Source: an uncultured Odoribacter sp. (lineage in GTDB: Bacteria; Bacteroidota; Bacteroidia; Bacteroidales; Marinifilaceae). From it: 5,574 nt of DNA. Positions 1-5,137 of the stretch are shown here, one piece after another; position 1 is the first letter of the stretch; each line of letters begins with the position of its first letter. Location of the stretch: positions 1-5,574 of the forward strand of contig URJC01000182.1 of NCBI GenBank assembly GCA_900548135.1. The letters are read 5' to 3'. The notes below the pieces were generated by a model. That model saw only the letters and a list, made by a program, of their open reading frames with translations. It was not told the DNA's origin and made no database searches. Made by a program: the position numbers and the translations under genes.

Positions 1-794
1 TGGAAGAAGCTTTGCAATTGGTGGCTCAATCGGATGTGACTGTTGCTGTATTAGGTGGTTCTGAAAAAACAGTCCGGGAATCTTTTTCCCGGACCAGTCT
101 GAATTTACCCGGTCGTCAGGAAAAATTATTACAGGCTGCTTATGCTACTGGTAAGCCGGTGGTTTTGGTGTTGTTAGACGGGCGTGCATCTTCTGTTAAT
201 TGGGCTAATAAATATATAAAAGGAATTGTACACGCCTGGTTTCCGGGAGAATTTTGTGGTCAGGCTGTTGCAGAAGTGTTGTGGGGAGACTATAATCCGG
301 GAGGACGTTTGGCTGTGACATTCCCGAAATCTGTGGGACAAATTCCTTTTGCGTTTCCTTTTAAGCCCGGATCTGATAGTAAAGGATTCGTCCGGGTTTC
401 CGGTGAGCTTTATCCTTTTGGATATGGACTGAGTTATACTGATTTTGCTTATGCTGATTTAAAAATTACTCCTGAAAAGGGAGGTGTTGGAAGTTGTTAT
501 ACTGTAAGCTGTAAAGTAAAGAATACCGGGAAGGTGAAAGGCGATGAAGTAGTCCAGCTTTATTTACACGATGAATATAGCAGTGTGACGACCTATGTAA
601 AAGTATTGCGTGGATTTGAACGGATTACATTGGAACCGGGAGAAGAAAAACAGGTAGAATTTGTGTTAACTCCTCAGGAATTGGGACTTTGGAATAAAGA
701 CAACCATTTTGTGGTGGAGCCGGGAACTTTTAAGATTTATGTGGGGGCGTCTTCAAAAGATATTCGGCTTGAAGGAACGCTGGAGGTGGTATAA
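1..794 (+). CDS. Glycoside hydrolase family 3 (beta-glucosidase/beta-xylosidase type), C-terminal part, cut by the left edge
   Basis: The reading frame is open from the left edge (first whole codon at 3) to TAA at 792-794, so the N-terminal TIM barrel with the nucleophile Asp lies outside the window. Residues are counted from the Leu codon at 12. The GH3 C-terminal alpha/beta domain runs to about residue 130. It shows VAVLGG, the ESFSR...LNLPGRQ block (23-36), GKPVVLVLLDGR (47-58), WFPGE (76-80), YNPGGRL.VTFP (94-105) and the typical SVGQIP (107-112). E18 or E23 lies where the family's acid/base Glu is expected, but I cannot decide between them. YPFGYGLSYT (134-143) leads into the Fn3-like domain (about 178-248), with DEVVQLYL, LEPGEE and VEPG.FKIYVGASS. 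Family knowledge: these enzymes release terminal beta-linked glucose or xylose from oligosaccharides, usually in the periplasm in Bacteroidales. Substrate and signal peptide cannot be judged here. A hairpin follows the stop after one base. Confidence 0.95.
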   Translation, partial: EEALQLVAQSDVTVAVLGGSEKTVRESFSRTSLNLPGRQEKLLQAAYATGKPVVLVLLDGRASSVNWANKYIKGIVHAWFPGEFCGQAVAEVLWGDYNPGGRLAVTFPKSVGQIPFAFPFKPGSDSKGFVRVSGELYPFGYGLSYTDFAYADLKITPEKGGVGSCYTVSCKVKNTGKVKGDEVVQLYLHDEYSSVTTYVKVLRGFERITLEPGEEKQVEFVLTPQELGLWNKDNHFVVEPGTFKIYVGASSKDIRLEGTLEVV

Positions 795-795
795 T

Positions 796-830
796 GAGAG
801 TGTCGGATACATATCTGGTACTCTCGATTT
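796..830 (+). terminator. Terminator-like hairpin behind the GH3 gene (copy 1 of a related palindrome)
   Basis: GAGAGTGTCGGAT (796-808) pairs with ATCTGGTACTCTC (813-825) over 13 bp around the loop ACAT. Three of the pairs are G-U wobbles. It starts one base after the GH3 stop codon and is followed by GATTT only, so the U-tract is short. The G-rich sequence that follows is the proposed intron remnant, which may have displaced the original U-rich tail. A related hairpin lies at 2440-2471. Confidence 0.6.
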
Positions 831-1046
831 GGTGCTCGGCATGATCCCGAGTGATCCCTGGTTGCGGGCATCATACAGCGACCGGTAATGGTGTCCATCG
901 CGGGTGGGAATCTGAAAGAAGTCTGCGGTAAAAGATAATATAAATGACTGCGAGCTTATGCCGAATGGCACGTGTGGTGGGGGAGAGGTCGGTAAATATG
1001 AGAGCAGGAGATAAACACCTGTAATTAGTATTTACCTCCTGCCCGG
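831..1046 (+). mobile_element. Group II intron remnant, without maturase ORF
   Basis: This non-coding block is visibly richer in G and C than its surroundings. It begins GGTGCTCGGCATGA (831-844), like the GTGC... 5' ends of bacterial group II introns. At 891-927 it carries GTGTCCATCGCGGGTGG followed by GAATCTGAAAGAAGTCTGCG, which from memory closely resembles domain I of maturase-bearing introns (GGTGTC.ATCG..GGTGGAATCTGAAGGAAG). TGATCCCG (842-849) pairs with CGGGcATCA (865-873). The block GAGCTTATGCCGAATGGC with ACGTGTGG after it (952-976) resembles domain V: an AGC triad, TGCC/GGCA around GAAT, then a CG bulge. An imperfect long hairpin at 981-1044 would be domain VI. About 215 nt remain of elements usually over 2 kb, so most of domains I-IV and the reverse transcriptase are missing. 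Class and exact ends are uncertain. Alternative: an unrelated structured RNA or a 3' UTR relic. Confidence 0.6.
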
Positions 1047-1060
1047 TTTGTGTTCCTATT
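981..1060 (+). other. Long imperfect hairpin between convergent genes (putative intron domain VI, possible terminator)
   Basis: GGG (981-983), AGG (986-988) and GGTAAATA (991-998) pair with TATTTACC (1029-1036), CCT (1038-1040) and CCC (1042-1044), with small internal loops between the blocks. A competing pairing exists: GCAGGAG (1004-1010) with CTCCTGC (1036-1042). A T-rich stretch follows on the plus strand (1047-1069). The site lies between the converging GH3 and outer-membrane genes, so it could end plus-strand transcripts. Between 1070 and 1183 I see nothing else that can be named. Confidence 0.4.
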
Positions 1061-1183
1061 CTATCTTTTCATAAGTTTAAAGGTTGTAATATTCCCAGTC
1101 TTTACTTTTATCATACATTTCTATCTTGACAGTTTTTAGGGTGAAATATCATAATAGTGTTTGGAAAATATTTTGGATTACGA

Positions 1184-1960
1184 TCAGAACCGGAAACTGA
1201 TATAAGCCCGCAACGAATTGGTTTGGAGTTTAAGTTTGGGGGATGGGAGTTCTTCTTCAGTTATTTCATCGTAATCGCCGGGAATAAGATTTTTGTATTT
1301 ACCTTGTCCCCAACGGTTTTCTACTCCAATGGAAATAACCTTGTAAGAGAGTGCGGCTCCAACATTGAAAAACGTAGCGTAGCTGGTTCCGATTTCGTCG
1401 AGGTAAACGGCCGAAAAAGAAGGCGTAAACCTAAAGTAGGCGTTAATTTTCAGGTGTCCGACTGGATTGACAGTCAGCGATGGCCCGAACGACATACCGA
1501 TTTCAGCGTGATGGATGTTTGTTGAACTGTCCTCGTCCTCATTGTAGTCGGTATAATCACCGTCATAATCGGAATCGTCATATCCGTATTCCTCGATTTT
1601 ATACATTGCATAGTTCATGTCGATCCAACTCCAATCCAGTCCGAATTTAAGCATTCCGAACAAGGGCTTTTTGTGCAGATAATAGGTACGTCCCCAGCTA
1701 ATCGACGCTCCCCAATCATTTTTCAATTCCTCCCCTTCTTCATCGGATAAGGTTGATTTTACATAACCGATGTTGAAATACTTTGCCCGGTTTTTCCAAA
1801 TGGCACGATTCTGTTCTGCGTCTTTTTGTTGTTGTAATTGCGATGAAAGATTGTTGATGACTTGTTGCAGGGAATCTGCATTTTTAGAGATGGTTGTTTC
1901 CTGTGCCGATGTGCCAAGGTATAGGCCACCGAGACAGCATAGAAGGAAAATACATTTCAT
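1184..1960 (-). CDS. Small outer-membrane beta-barrel protein with acidic loop (hypothetical)
   Basis: This is a complete 258-residue protein of unknown function. A signal peptide (1-19, hydrophobic core IFLLCCLGGLYLG, likely cut at TSA|Q) is followed by a Gln/Asn-rich, probably coiled-coil segment (about 26-60: DSLQQVINNLSSQLQQQKDAE). The rest alternates polar and aromatic residues as in beta-barrel strands: ASISWGRTYYL, MLKFGLDWSWIDM, HAEIGMSFGPSLTV, LKINAYFRFTPSFSAVYL, FFNVGAALSYKVISIGVENRWG. It ends in SLRAYISFRF, whose terminal Phe fits the usual signal for the BAM assembly machinery. An Asp/Tyr/Glu-rich stretch (about 122-144) and a second acidic stretch (228-238) sit between strands, as surface or periplasmic loops would. 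The start is the ATG at 1958-1960, the only one placing a signal peptide at the N-terminus. I see no good TAnnTTTG promoter within 60 bases upstream, and the proposed 6S RNA ends about 50 bases upstream on the same strand. No enzyme motif is visible. Confidence 0.85.
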   Translation of the reverse strand: MKCIFLLCCLGGLYLGTSAQETTISKNADSLQQVINNLSSQLQQQKDAEQNRAIWKNRAKYFNIGYVKSTLSDEEGEELKNDWGASISWGRTYYLHKKPLFGMLKFGLDWSWIDMNYAMYKIEEYGYDDSDYDGDYTDYNEDEDSSTNIHHAEIGMSFGPSLTVNPVGHLKINAYFRFTPSFSAVYLDEIGTSYATFFNVGAALSYKVISIGVENRWGQGKYKNLIPGDYDEITEEELPSPKLKLQTNSLRAYISFRF

Positions 1961-2009
1961 AAAAGATAGCCCATAAAAATCAAATGTTCTTCAGTACCCA
2001 AAAGAGACA

Positions 2010-2209
2010 TTTACAAAATCAGAAAAGCGTGGTACTGGAAGCTTATTTCAGCAGTGAAGTTCTGGAATACTTAGCAATGCAAATAAGCAACAGGCCACGC
2101 CTGATCCACAAACGGACATGACGCGGCAAATTGTCCGCTTATTCCTTTGCTTGTTGAATTTTACAGCTTCCACTACAGGAATAAACTTACACTTTCCGTG
2201 TTCAATATG
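2010..2209 (-). ncRNA. ssrS: Rod-shaped non-coding RNA, probable 6S RNA
   Basis: Read on the minus strand, the sequence folds into one long, interrupted rod of about 200 nt. Outer stem: CGGAAAGTGT (2198-2189) pairs with ACGCTTTTCTG (2030-2020), with one bulge. Next, GTAGTGGAAGCT (2176-2165) pairs with AGCTTCCAGTAC (2043-2032), with one mismatch. A large open central bubble follows (2164-2151 against 2073-2044; a small hairpin is possible on the 3' side). The distal arm is GCAA (2150-2147) with TTGC (2077-2074), then AATAAGC (2143-2137) with GCTTATT (2088-2082). Two apical hairpins close it: GGACA/TGTCC (2136-2132 with 2118-2114) and CAGGC/GCCTG (2103-2099 with 2095-2091). Closing stem, central bubble and terminal arm at this length are the hallmark of 6S RNA, which mimics an open promoter and sequesters housekeeping RNA polymerase. 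A promoter match sits directly upstream and ATTTTG follows the last stem. The call rests on architecture, not on recognised sequence. Alternative: another structured sRNA or a long leader of the outer-membrane gene. Confidence 0.62.
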
Positions 2210-2215
2210 CTGTTG

Positions 2216-2247
2216 CAAATATAAGAAACATATTCGGAAAATGCAAT
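2216..2247 (-). promoter_or_regulatory. Bacteroides-type promoter for the 6S-like RNA
   Basis: On the minus strand the -7 box TATATTTG (2223-2216) matches TAnnTTTG exactly. A -33 element ATTG (2247-2244) lies 20 nt upstream, close to the usual spacing. Transcription would start near 2209, about ten bases before the first helix of the rod-shaped RNA. Confidence 0.65.
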
Positions 2248-2292
2248 TCAATCTTTCCAAGCTGTTGCAAAAACAAATTTCTGTAAAAAGTT

Positions 2293-2326
2293 TTTGAAAA
2301 TTAATATTGACTTTGAATTATGTTTG
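2293..2326 (+). promoter_or_regulatory. Possible plus-strand promoter (TAnnTTTG)
   Basis: TATGTTTG (2319-2326) matches the Bacteroidota -7 box, with TTTG (2293-2296) 22 nt upstream as a -33 element; the spacing is slightly long. No plus-strand protein gene follows. The region is AT-rich, so chance matches are likelier here. It points away from the 6S-type promoter at 2216-2247. Confidence 0.35.
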
Positions 2327-2331
2327 TTCAA

Positions 2332-2476
2332 TTTTGGGAAATCCTGTCTGTACTTTCATGTCCAGGCAGTCTGAAAAGCCCAAATCTCCCTTGTAGAATC
2401 AGATACTTGCTTTCAGTTTCCGATAGAAACAAAACCAATCGAGGGTATCCAAAATATATTTGGTACCCTCGATTTC
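2332..2476 (+). ncRNA. Candidate small RNA, about 145 nt (speculative)
   Basis: Starting just after the plus-strand promoter match, TTTGGG (2333-2338) pairs with CCCAAA (2379-2384) and encloses CTGTCTG (2344-2350) paired with CAGGCAG (2363-2369). A small hairpin GTTTC-CGATA-GAAAC (2416-2430) follows. The segment ends in the strong hairpin at 2440-2471 and ATTTCATT. Promoter, folded body and terminator in order suggest an sRNA unit. The same helices would also form in the minus-strand 3' UTR of the flavodiiron gene, so strand and existence are open. I recognise no known family. Confidence 0.3.
2440..2471 (-). terminator. Terminator of the flavodiiron gene (copy 2 of the related palindrome)
   Basis: CGAGGGTA (2440-2447) pairs with TACCCTCG (2464-2471), and CCAAA (2449-2453) with TTTGG (2459-2463); T2448 is bulged and the loop is ATATA. 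It lies 7 bases past the flavodiiron stop codon. Read on the minus strand it is followed by ATTGGTTTTGTTTC, a usable U-rich tail. On the plus strand ATTTCATT follows, so it may act in both directions. Confidence 0.75.
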
Positions 2477-2477
2477 A

Positions 2478-3668
2478 TTATCCTTTTAATTTTGCTACCA
2501 TTGCATCAGCAATGATTCTGCATTGTTCTTCGTCAGAAGGTTTCATGTTGCCCATCGCTTCGGAAGGTTCTGCTACTATTTCCCATTTGATTTTTTCGGC
2601 AAAGGTCTTGAAGCGGGGGATTGCACCACCACCCCACATTTTATTTCCGAAATATCCCAGGTAGTGATTTTTAACTCCCATGCATTCGAGCTCATTCAAT
2701 AGCGTTTCCATGGTTGGGAAAATACCTCCGTTATAGGCACAGCTTCCGAGGATAACACCTTTGTAACGGAAGATGTCATTGATGATATAGGAAGGATGAG
2801 TTTTTGAAGTGTCGTGGATACGGATTTTCCGGATACCTTGTTCTGCCAGCCGGCGTCCGATGGCATCGGCCATTTGCTCGGTGTGTCCGTACATGCTGCT
2901 GAAAGCAATGACTACTCCTTCGTCAGTTTCGTATTTGCTCCATTTTTCGTATTTAGCAATGATGTCGCAGACATGACTACGCCAGATAGGACCGTGGGTT
3001 GCACAAATCATATTAAAAGTCAGTGTATTCAGCTTTTTTAGTGCAGTTTGGGCTGGCATACCATATTTTCCTACTATATTGGAATAATAACGGCTGATTT
3101 CTTCTTCGAGGTATTCCAAATCTACCTGATCGTCGAAAATGCCGCCATCCAAAGTTCCGAAAGCTCCGAACACATCTCCGCTGAATACGATGTTGTCGTT
3201 CGGAACATAAGTAACCATGGTTTCGGGCCAGTGAAGCATAGGGACCATATAAAAATAGAGGGTGCGTTTTCCCAGATTTAAAGAATTTCCCTCTTTTACT
3301 TCAAGCATTTCTGTATTCACGTCGTAGAAATTGCGAAGCATTGGAAATGTTTTTCCGTTTCCGATAATGGTCAGATTGGGATAATGGCAAAGGAGTGTTT
3401 TTATTGCACCGGAATGATCGGGTTCCATGTGGTTGATAATCAGGTAATCTATTGTTCTGCCTTTGAGTACAGCCTCCAGATTTTCCAGGTATTCGTCCAT
3501 GTGGCTCCGTTCAACTGTGTCGATGACAGCCACTTTCTCATCGATGATTACATAGGAGTTGTAAGCGACTCCTTTGGGTAAGGGCCAATAGTTCTCAAAA
3601 ATATGTGTCCTTCTGTCGTTTACTCCGATCCAATAAATGTTTTTTTGGATTTCTATAGCACTGTTCAT
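2478..3668 (-). CDS. fprA: Flavodiiron protein (FprA / rubredoxin:oxygen oxidoreductase type)
   Basis: Complete, 396 residues, the normal length for the two-domain class A family. The N-terminal metallo-beta-lactamase-like domain (about 1-245) holds every expected diiron ligand: H80-x-E82-x-D84-H85 in NHMEPDHSG, H146 in MLHWPET, D165 in FSGDVFGAFG and H225 in CATHGPIW. The C-terminal flavodoxin domain (about 250-396) has the FMN phosphate loop SSMYGHTE (257-264), then GSCAYNGG (308-315) and GYFGNKMWGGGA (338-349). Family knowledge: these cytoplasmic enzymes reduce O2 to water and/or NO to N2O with electrons from rubredoxin, protecting anaerobes; which gas this one prefers cannot be read from sequence. 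No rubredoxin or NADH:rubredoxin reductase domain is fused or adjacent. The ATG at 3666-3668 starts just before the conserved domain. A -7 box lies about 40 bases upstream and a terminator follows the stop, so it is probably transcribed alone. Confidence 0.96.
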   Translation of the reverse strand: MNSAIEIQKNIYWIGVNDRRTHIFENYWPLPKGVAYNSYVIIDEKVAVIDTVERSHMDEYLENLEAVLKGRTIDYLIINHMEPDHSGAIKTLLCHYPNLTIIGNGKTFPMLRNFYDVNTEMLEVKEGNSLNLGKRTLYFYMVPMLHWPETMVTYVPNDNIVFSGDVFGAFGTLDGGIFDDQVDLEYLEEEISRYYSNIVGKYGMPAQTALKKLNTLTFNMICATHGPIWRSHVCDIIAKYEKWSKYETDEGVVIAFSSMYGHTEQMADAIGRRLAEQGIRKIRIHDTSKTHPSYIINDIFRYKGVILGSCAYNGGIFPTMETLLNELECMGVKNHYLGYFGNKMWGGGAIPRFKTFAEKIKWEIVAEPSEAMGNMKPSDEEQCRIIADAMVAKLKG

Positions 3669-3707
3669 ATATTATTGTTTTATTTAATGGTACTGATTTT
3701 TATGCAA

Positions 3708-3715
3708 CAAAGTTA
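3708..3715 (-). promoter_or_regulatory. -7 box of the flavodiiron gene promoter
   Basis: TAACTTTG on the minus strand (3715-3708) is an exact TAnnTTTG match, giving a start near 3701 and a leader of about 33 nt before the ATG. No convincing TTTG -33 element is seen at the usual distance; that position falls in the loop of the upstream terminator. Confidence 0.55.
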
Positions 3716-3753
3716 TAAAAAAGGTCGTTATCTGTTGTTGATAACGACCTTTT
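3712..3753 (-). terminator. Intrinsic terminator of the C1 peptidase gene
   Basis: AAAAGGTCGTTATC (3719-3732) pairs perfectly over 14 bp with GATAACGACCTTTT (3740-3753) around a 7-nt loop. Read on the minus strand, the stem runs into a six-T stretch followed by ATAAC, a classical Rho-independent terminator about 50 bases past the peptidase stop codon. The remaining bases to that stop (3754-3802) are AT-rich with no other feature. Confidence 0.85.
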
Positions 3754-3802
3754 CATTTAGAATGATTATTGAATTTAAAATTCAGAATCTAATCTTTTAC
3801 AT

Positions 3803-4993
3803 TTATTTAATTCCCAATTTCTTTTTCAAGTCTTTGGGGAGCGCATCTTTATGAATCATAATGGAAGTAGTTTTGTAAGCTACAAAAGGATAAGAAGCGT
3901 ACAGATAACCATTGTATTTTCCGTAATTCCCCCATGAGTTCTTCACGATAAAATATTTATTACCGATTTGGTCAACTGCTTTTCCTACGACGTGCATACC
4001 GTGGTCGTCGGTTGTCAGTTTGTTATCGAATTCTTTTTGACGTAACTCTTGGGTAATTACTTTTTCTTTGCCTGGTTTTTTAGCAATTTCAGCCTGTTGT
4101 CTGTCTTTTGGCAGTTTTACCCATTTAGCAATTTCTGCATCGCTCATTTCTTTCACATTGATATCCGGAACTACTGCCAGGCCTTCGCGGGTGAAACCGA
4201 TTTCCGATACGTCAGACCCCCAGGCGAAAGTGTAACCTTTGTCGATTGCCTTATCCAGTACGTCCATCATTTCTTCCAACGGAATGTTGTATGACATTTC
4301 ACCAATCCAATTGTCTTCAACTTCTAATGGAAACTGGGTATAAAAAGGATGATGGGTAAACGAAGTCAGGCTGATATAATCGTCCATATTTAATCCGCAA
4401 GCTTCTGTGGCAAAAGTTTGTGGGGTATATTCTTTACCTTTCCAGGTGAATTTTTCCGGTTTTTCTCCCAGATAGGCATTCAAAACACTTTCGTATCCTT
4501 TCATCCAGGCGGTACTCAGTTTTTTGTTTGAATTTTTGATGACTGCATTGGCATAACCGTAAAGCACATCATTTAATTCGCCGTGTACATGTACATCTTC
4601 ACCATAATTCAGGCCTTTATACAGTTCCAAAGGTACAATACCATAATTTTTAATGGCCCAGGTAACATCGGCAGAAGCTCCGCCTTGTCCGAAATTGACG
4701 TGTCCATTCATGCGGACGTATTTGTCTGCTTTGCCACGATACGTGTTCCATACGACGTACAAGGGAGATAAGCTGACAGAATCTTTGCCTAAACGCATCA
4801 TTTCAGATTCCAAAAAAGAAATGGTTGACCATGACCAGCATGTACCAGCCCGATCCTGTGATTTCACAACTGTTGTCGGAAGACGTTTAACATCGGTGAA
4901 TTTGTAACCTTCATCCGCTTTTTTGTCCTGTGCATTAGTCCATGTTGCAAATGCTAAAAATAACCCTGAAGTTAAAAAGGCGAGTTTTCTCAT
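3803..4993 (-). CDS. Secreted C1-family cysteine peptidase (bleomycin hydrolase / PepC-like)
   Basis: Complete, 396 residues. The N-terminal signal peptide (MRKLAFLTSGLFLAFATWTNA, cut near residue 21-22) sends it to the periplasm or beyond. The papain-fold active site is complete: oxyanion-hole Q46 and catalytic C52 in SQDRAGTCWSWS, catalytic H331 in DDHGMHVVG, and N352 in VKNSWGNYG. The order and the large insert between Cys and His fit the C1B group (PepC aminopeptidase, bleomycin hydrolase), though at 396 residues it is shorter than the usual ~450. Known C1B members trim N-terminal residues from peptides and are mostly cytosolic, so a signal peptide suggests extracytoplasmic peptide processing here; the substrate is unknown. 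The Lys-rich end (DLKKKLGIK) lacks the usual C1B tail. The start ATG at 4991-4993 is fixed by the signal peptide. A -7 box lies upstream and a strong terminator downstream, so it is probably monocistronic. Confidence 0.92.
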   Translation of the reverse strand: MRKLAFLTSGLFLAFATWTNAQDKKADEGYKFTDVKRLPTTVVKSQDRAGTCWSWSTISFLESEMMRLGKDSVSLSPLYVVWNTYRGKADKYVRMNGHVNFGQGGASADVTWAIKNYGIVPLELYKGLNYGEDVHVHGELNDVLYGYANAVIKNSNKKLSTAWMKGYESVLNAYLGEKPEKFTWKGKEYTPQTFATEACGLNMDDYISLTSFTHHPFYTQFPLEVEDNWIGEMSYNIPLEEMMDVLDKAIDKGYTFAWGSDVSEIGFTREGLAVVPDINVKEMSDAEIAKWVKLPKDRQQAEIAKKPGKEKVITQELRQKEFDNKLTTDDHGMHVVGKAVDQIGNKYFIVKNSWGNYGKYNGYLYASYPFVAYKTTSIMIHKDALPKDLKKKLGIK

Positions 4994-5047
4994 ATTTGTA
5001 ATTGTTTATTTTGTTTGTTAAAAATTATCCAACGTTTGCACGGAGTC

Positions 5048-5055
5048 CAAAGGTA
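5048..5055 (-). promoter_or_regulatory. -7 box of the C1 peptidase promoter
   Basis: TACCTTTG on the minus strand (5055-5048) matches TAnnTTTG exactly. The start would be near 5041, giving a leader of about 47 nt. No clear TTTG is found at the -33 distance. The rest of the gap (5056-5137) is AT-rich; ATTTTT/AAAAAT around 5099-5114 could form a weak AT-only hairpin behind the CPBP gene, which I do not call a terminator. Confidence 0.5.
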
Positions 5056-5137
5056 AACAATTGAAAATTGAAATTAATAGGTTGGAATAGATTTCCTTTA
5101 TTTTTAAGAAAAATTTAACCACTACTGAGATTTCATA

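Noticed and set aside
753..971. Minus-strand open frame of 72 codons overlapping the GH3 3' end and the region behind it
   Set aside because: It spans the GH3 coding end, the hairpin and the intron-like block antisense, shows no domain or signal peptide, and is explained by structured non-coding sequence.
1157..1525. Plus-strand open frame of 122 codons
   Set aside because: It is antisense to the beta-barrel gene over nearly all its length, and the predicted peptide lacks domain features.
1184..1960. Lipoprotein reading of the beta-barrel N-terminus (two Cys in the hydrophobic core)
   Set aside because: FLLCCLG does not fit a lipobox (small residues before Cys), while TSA|Q is a good signal peptidase I site.
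2048..2260. Minus-strand open frame of 70 codons in the 1961-2477 gap
   Set aside because: Its start lies upstream of the promoter match at 2216-2247, its Cys-rich peptide resembles nothing known to me, and the DNA is better explained by the base-paired RNA.
796..2475. The two related hairpins as ends of a composite mobile element
   Set aside because: They lie in direct orientation, no transposase or integrase lies between them, and each fits a terminator position at a gene end.
2320..2664. Plus-strand open frame of 114 codons
   Set aside because: It runs through the hairpin at 2440-2471 and into the antisense of the flavodiiron gene; the peptide has no recognisable features.
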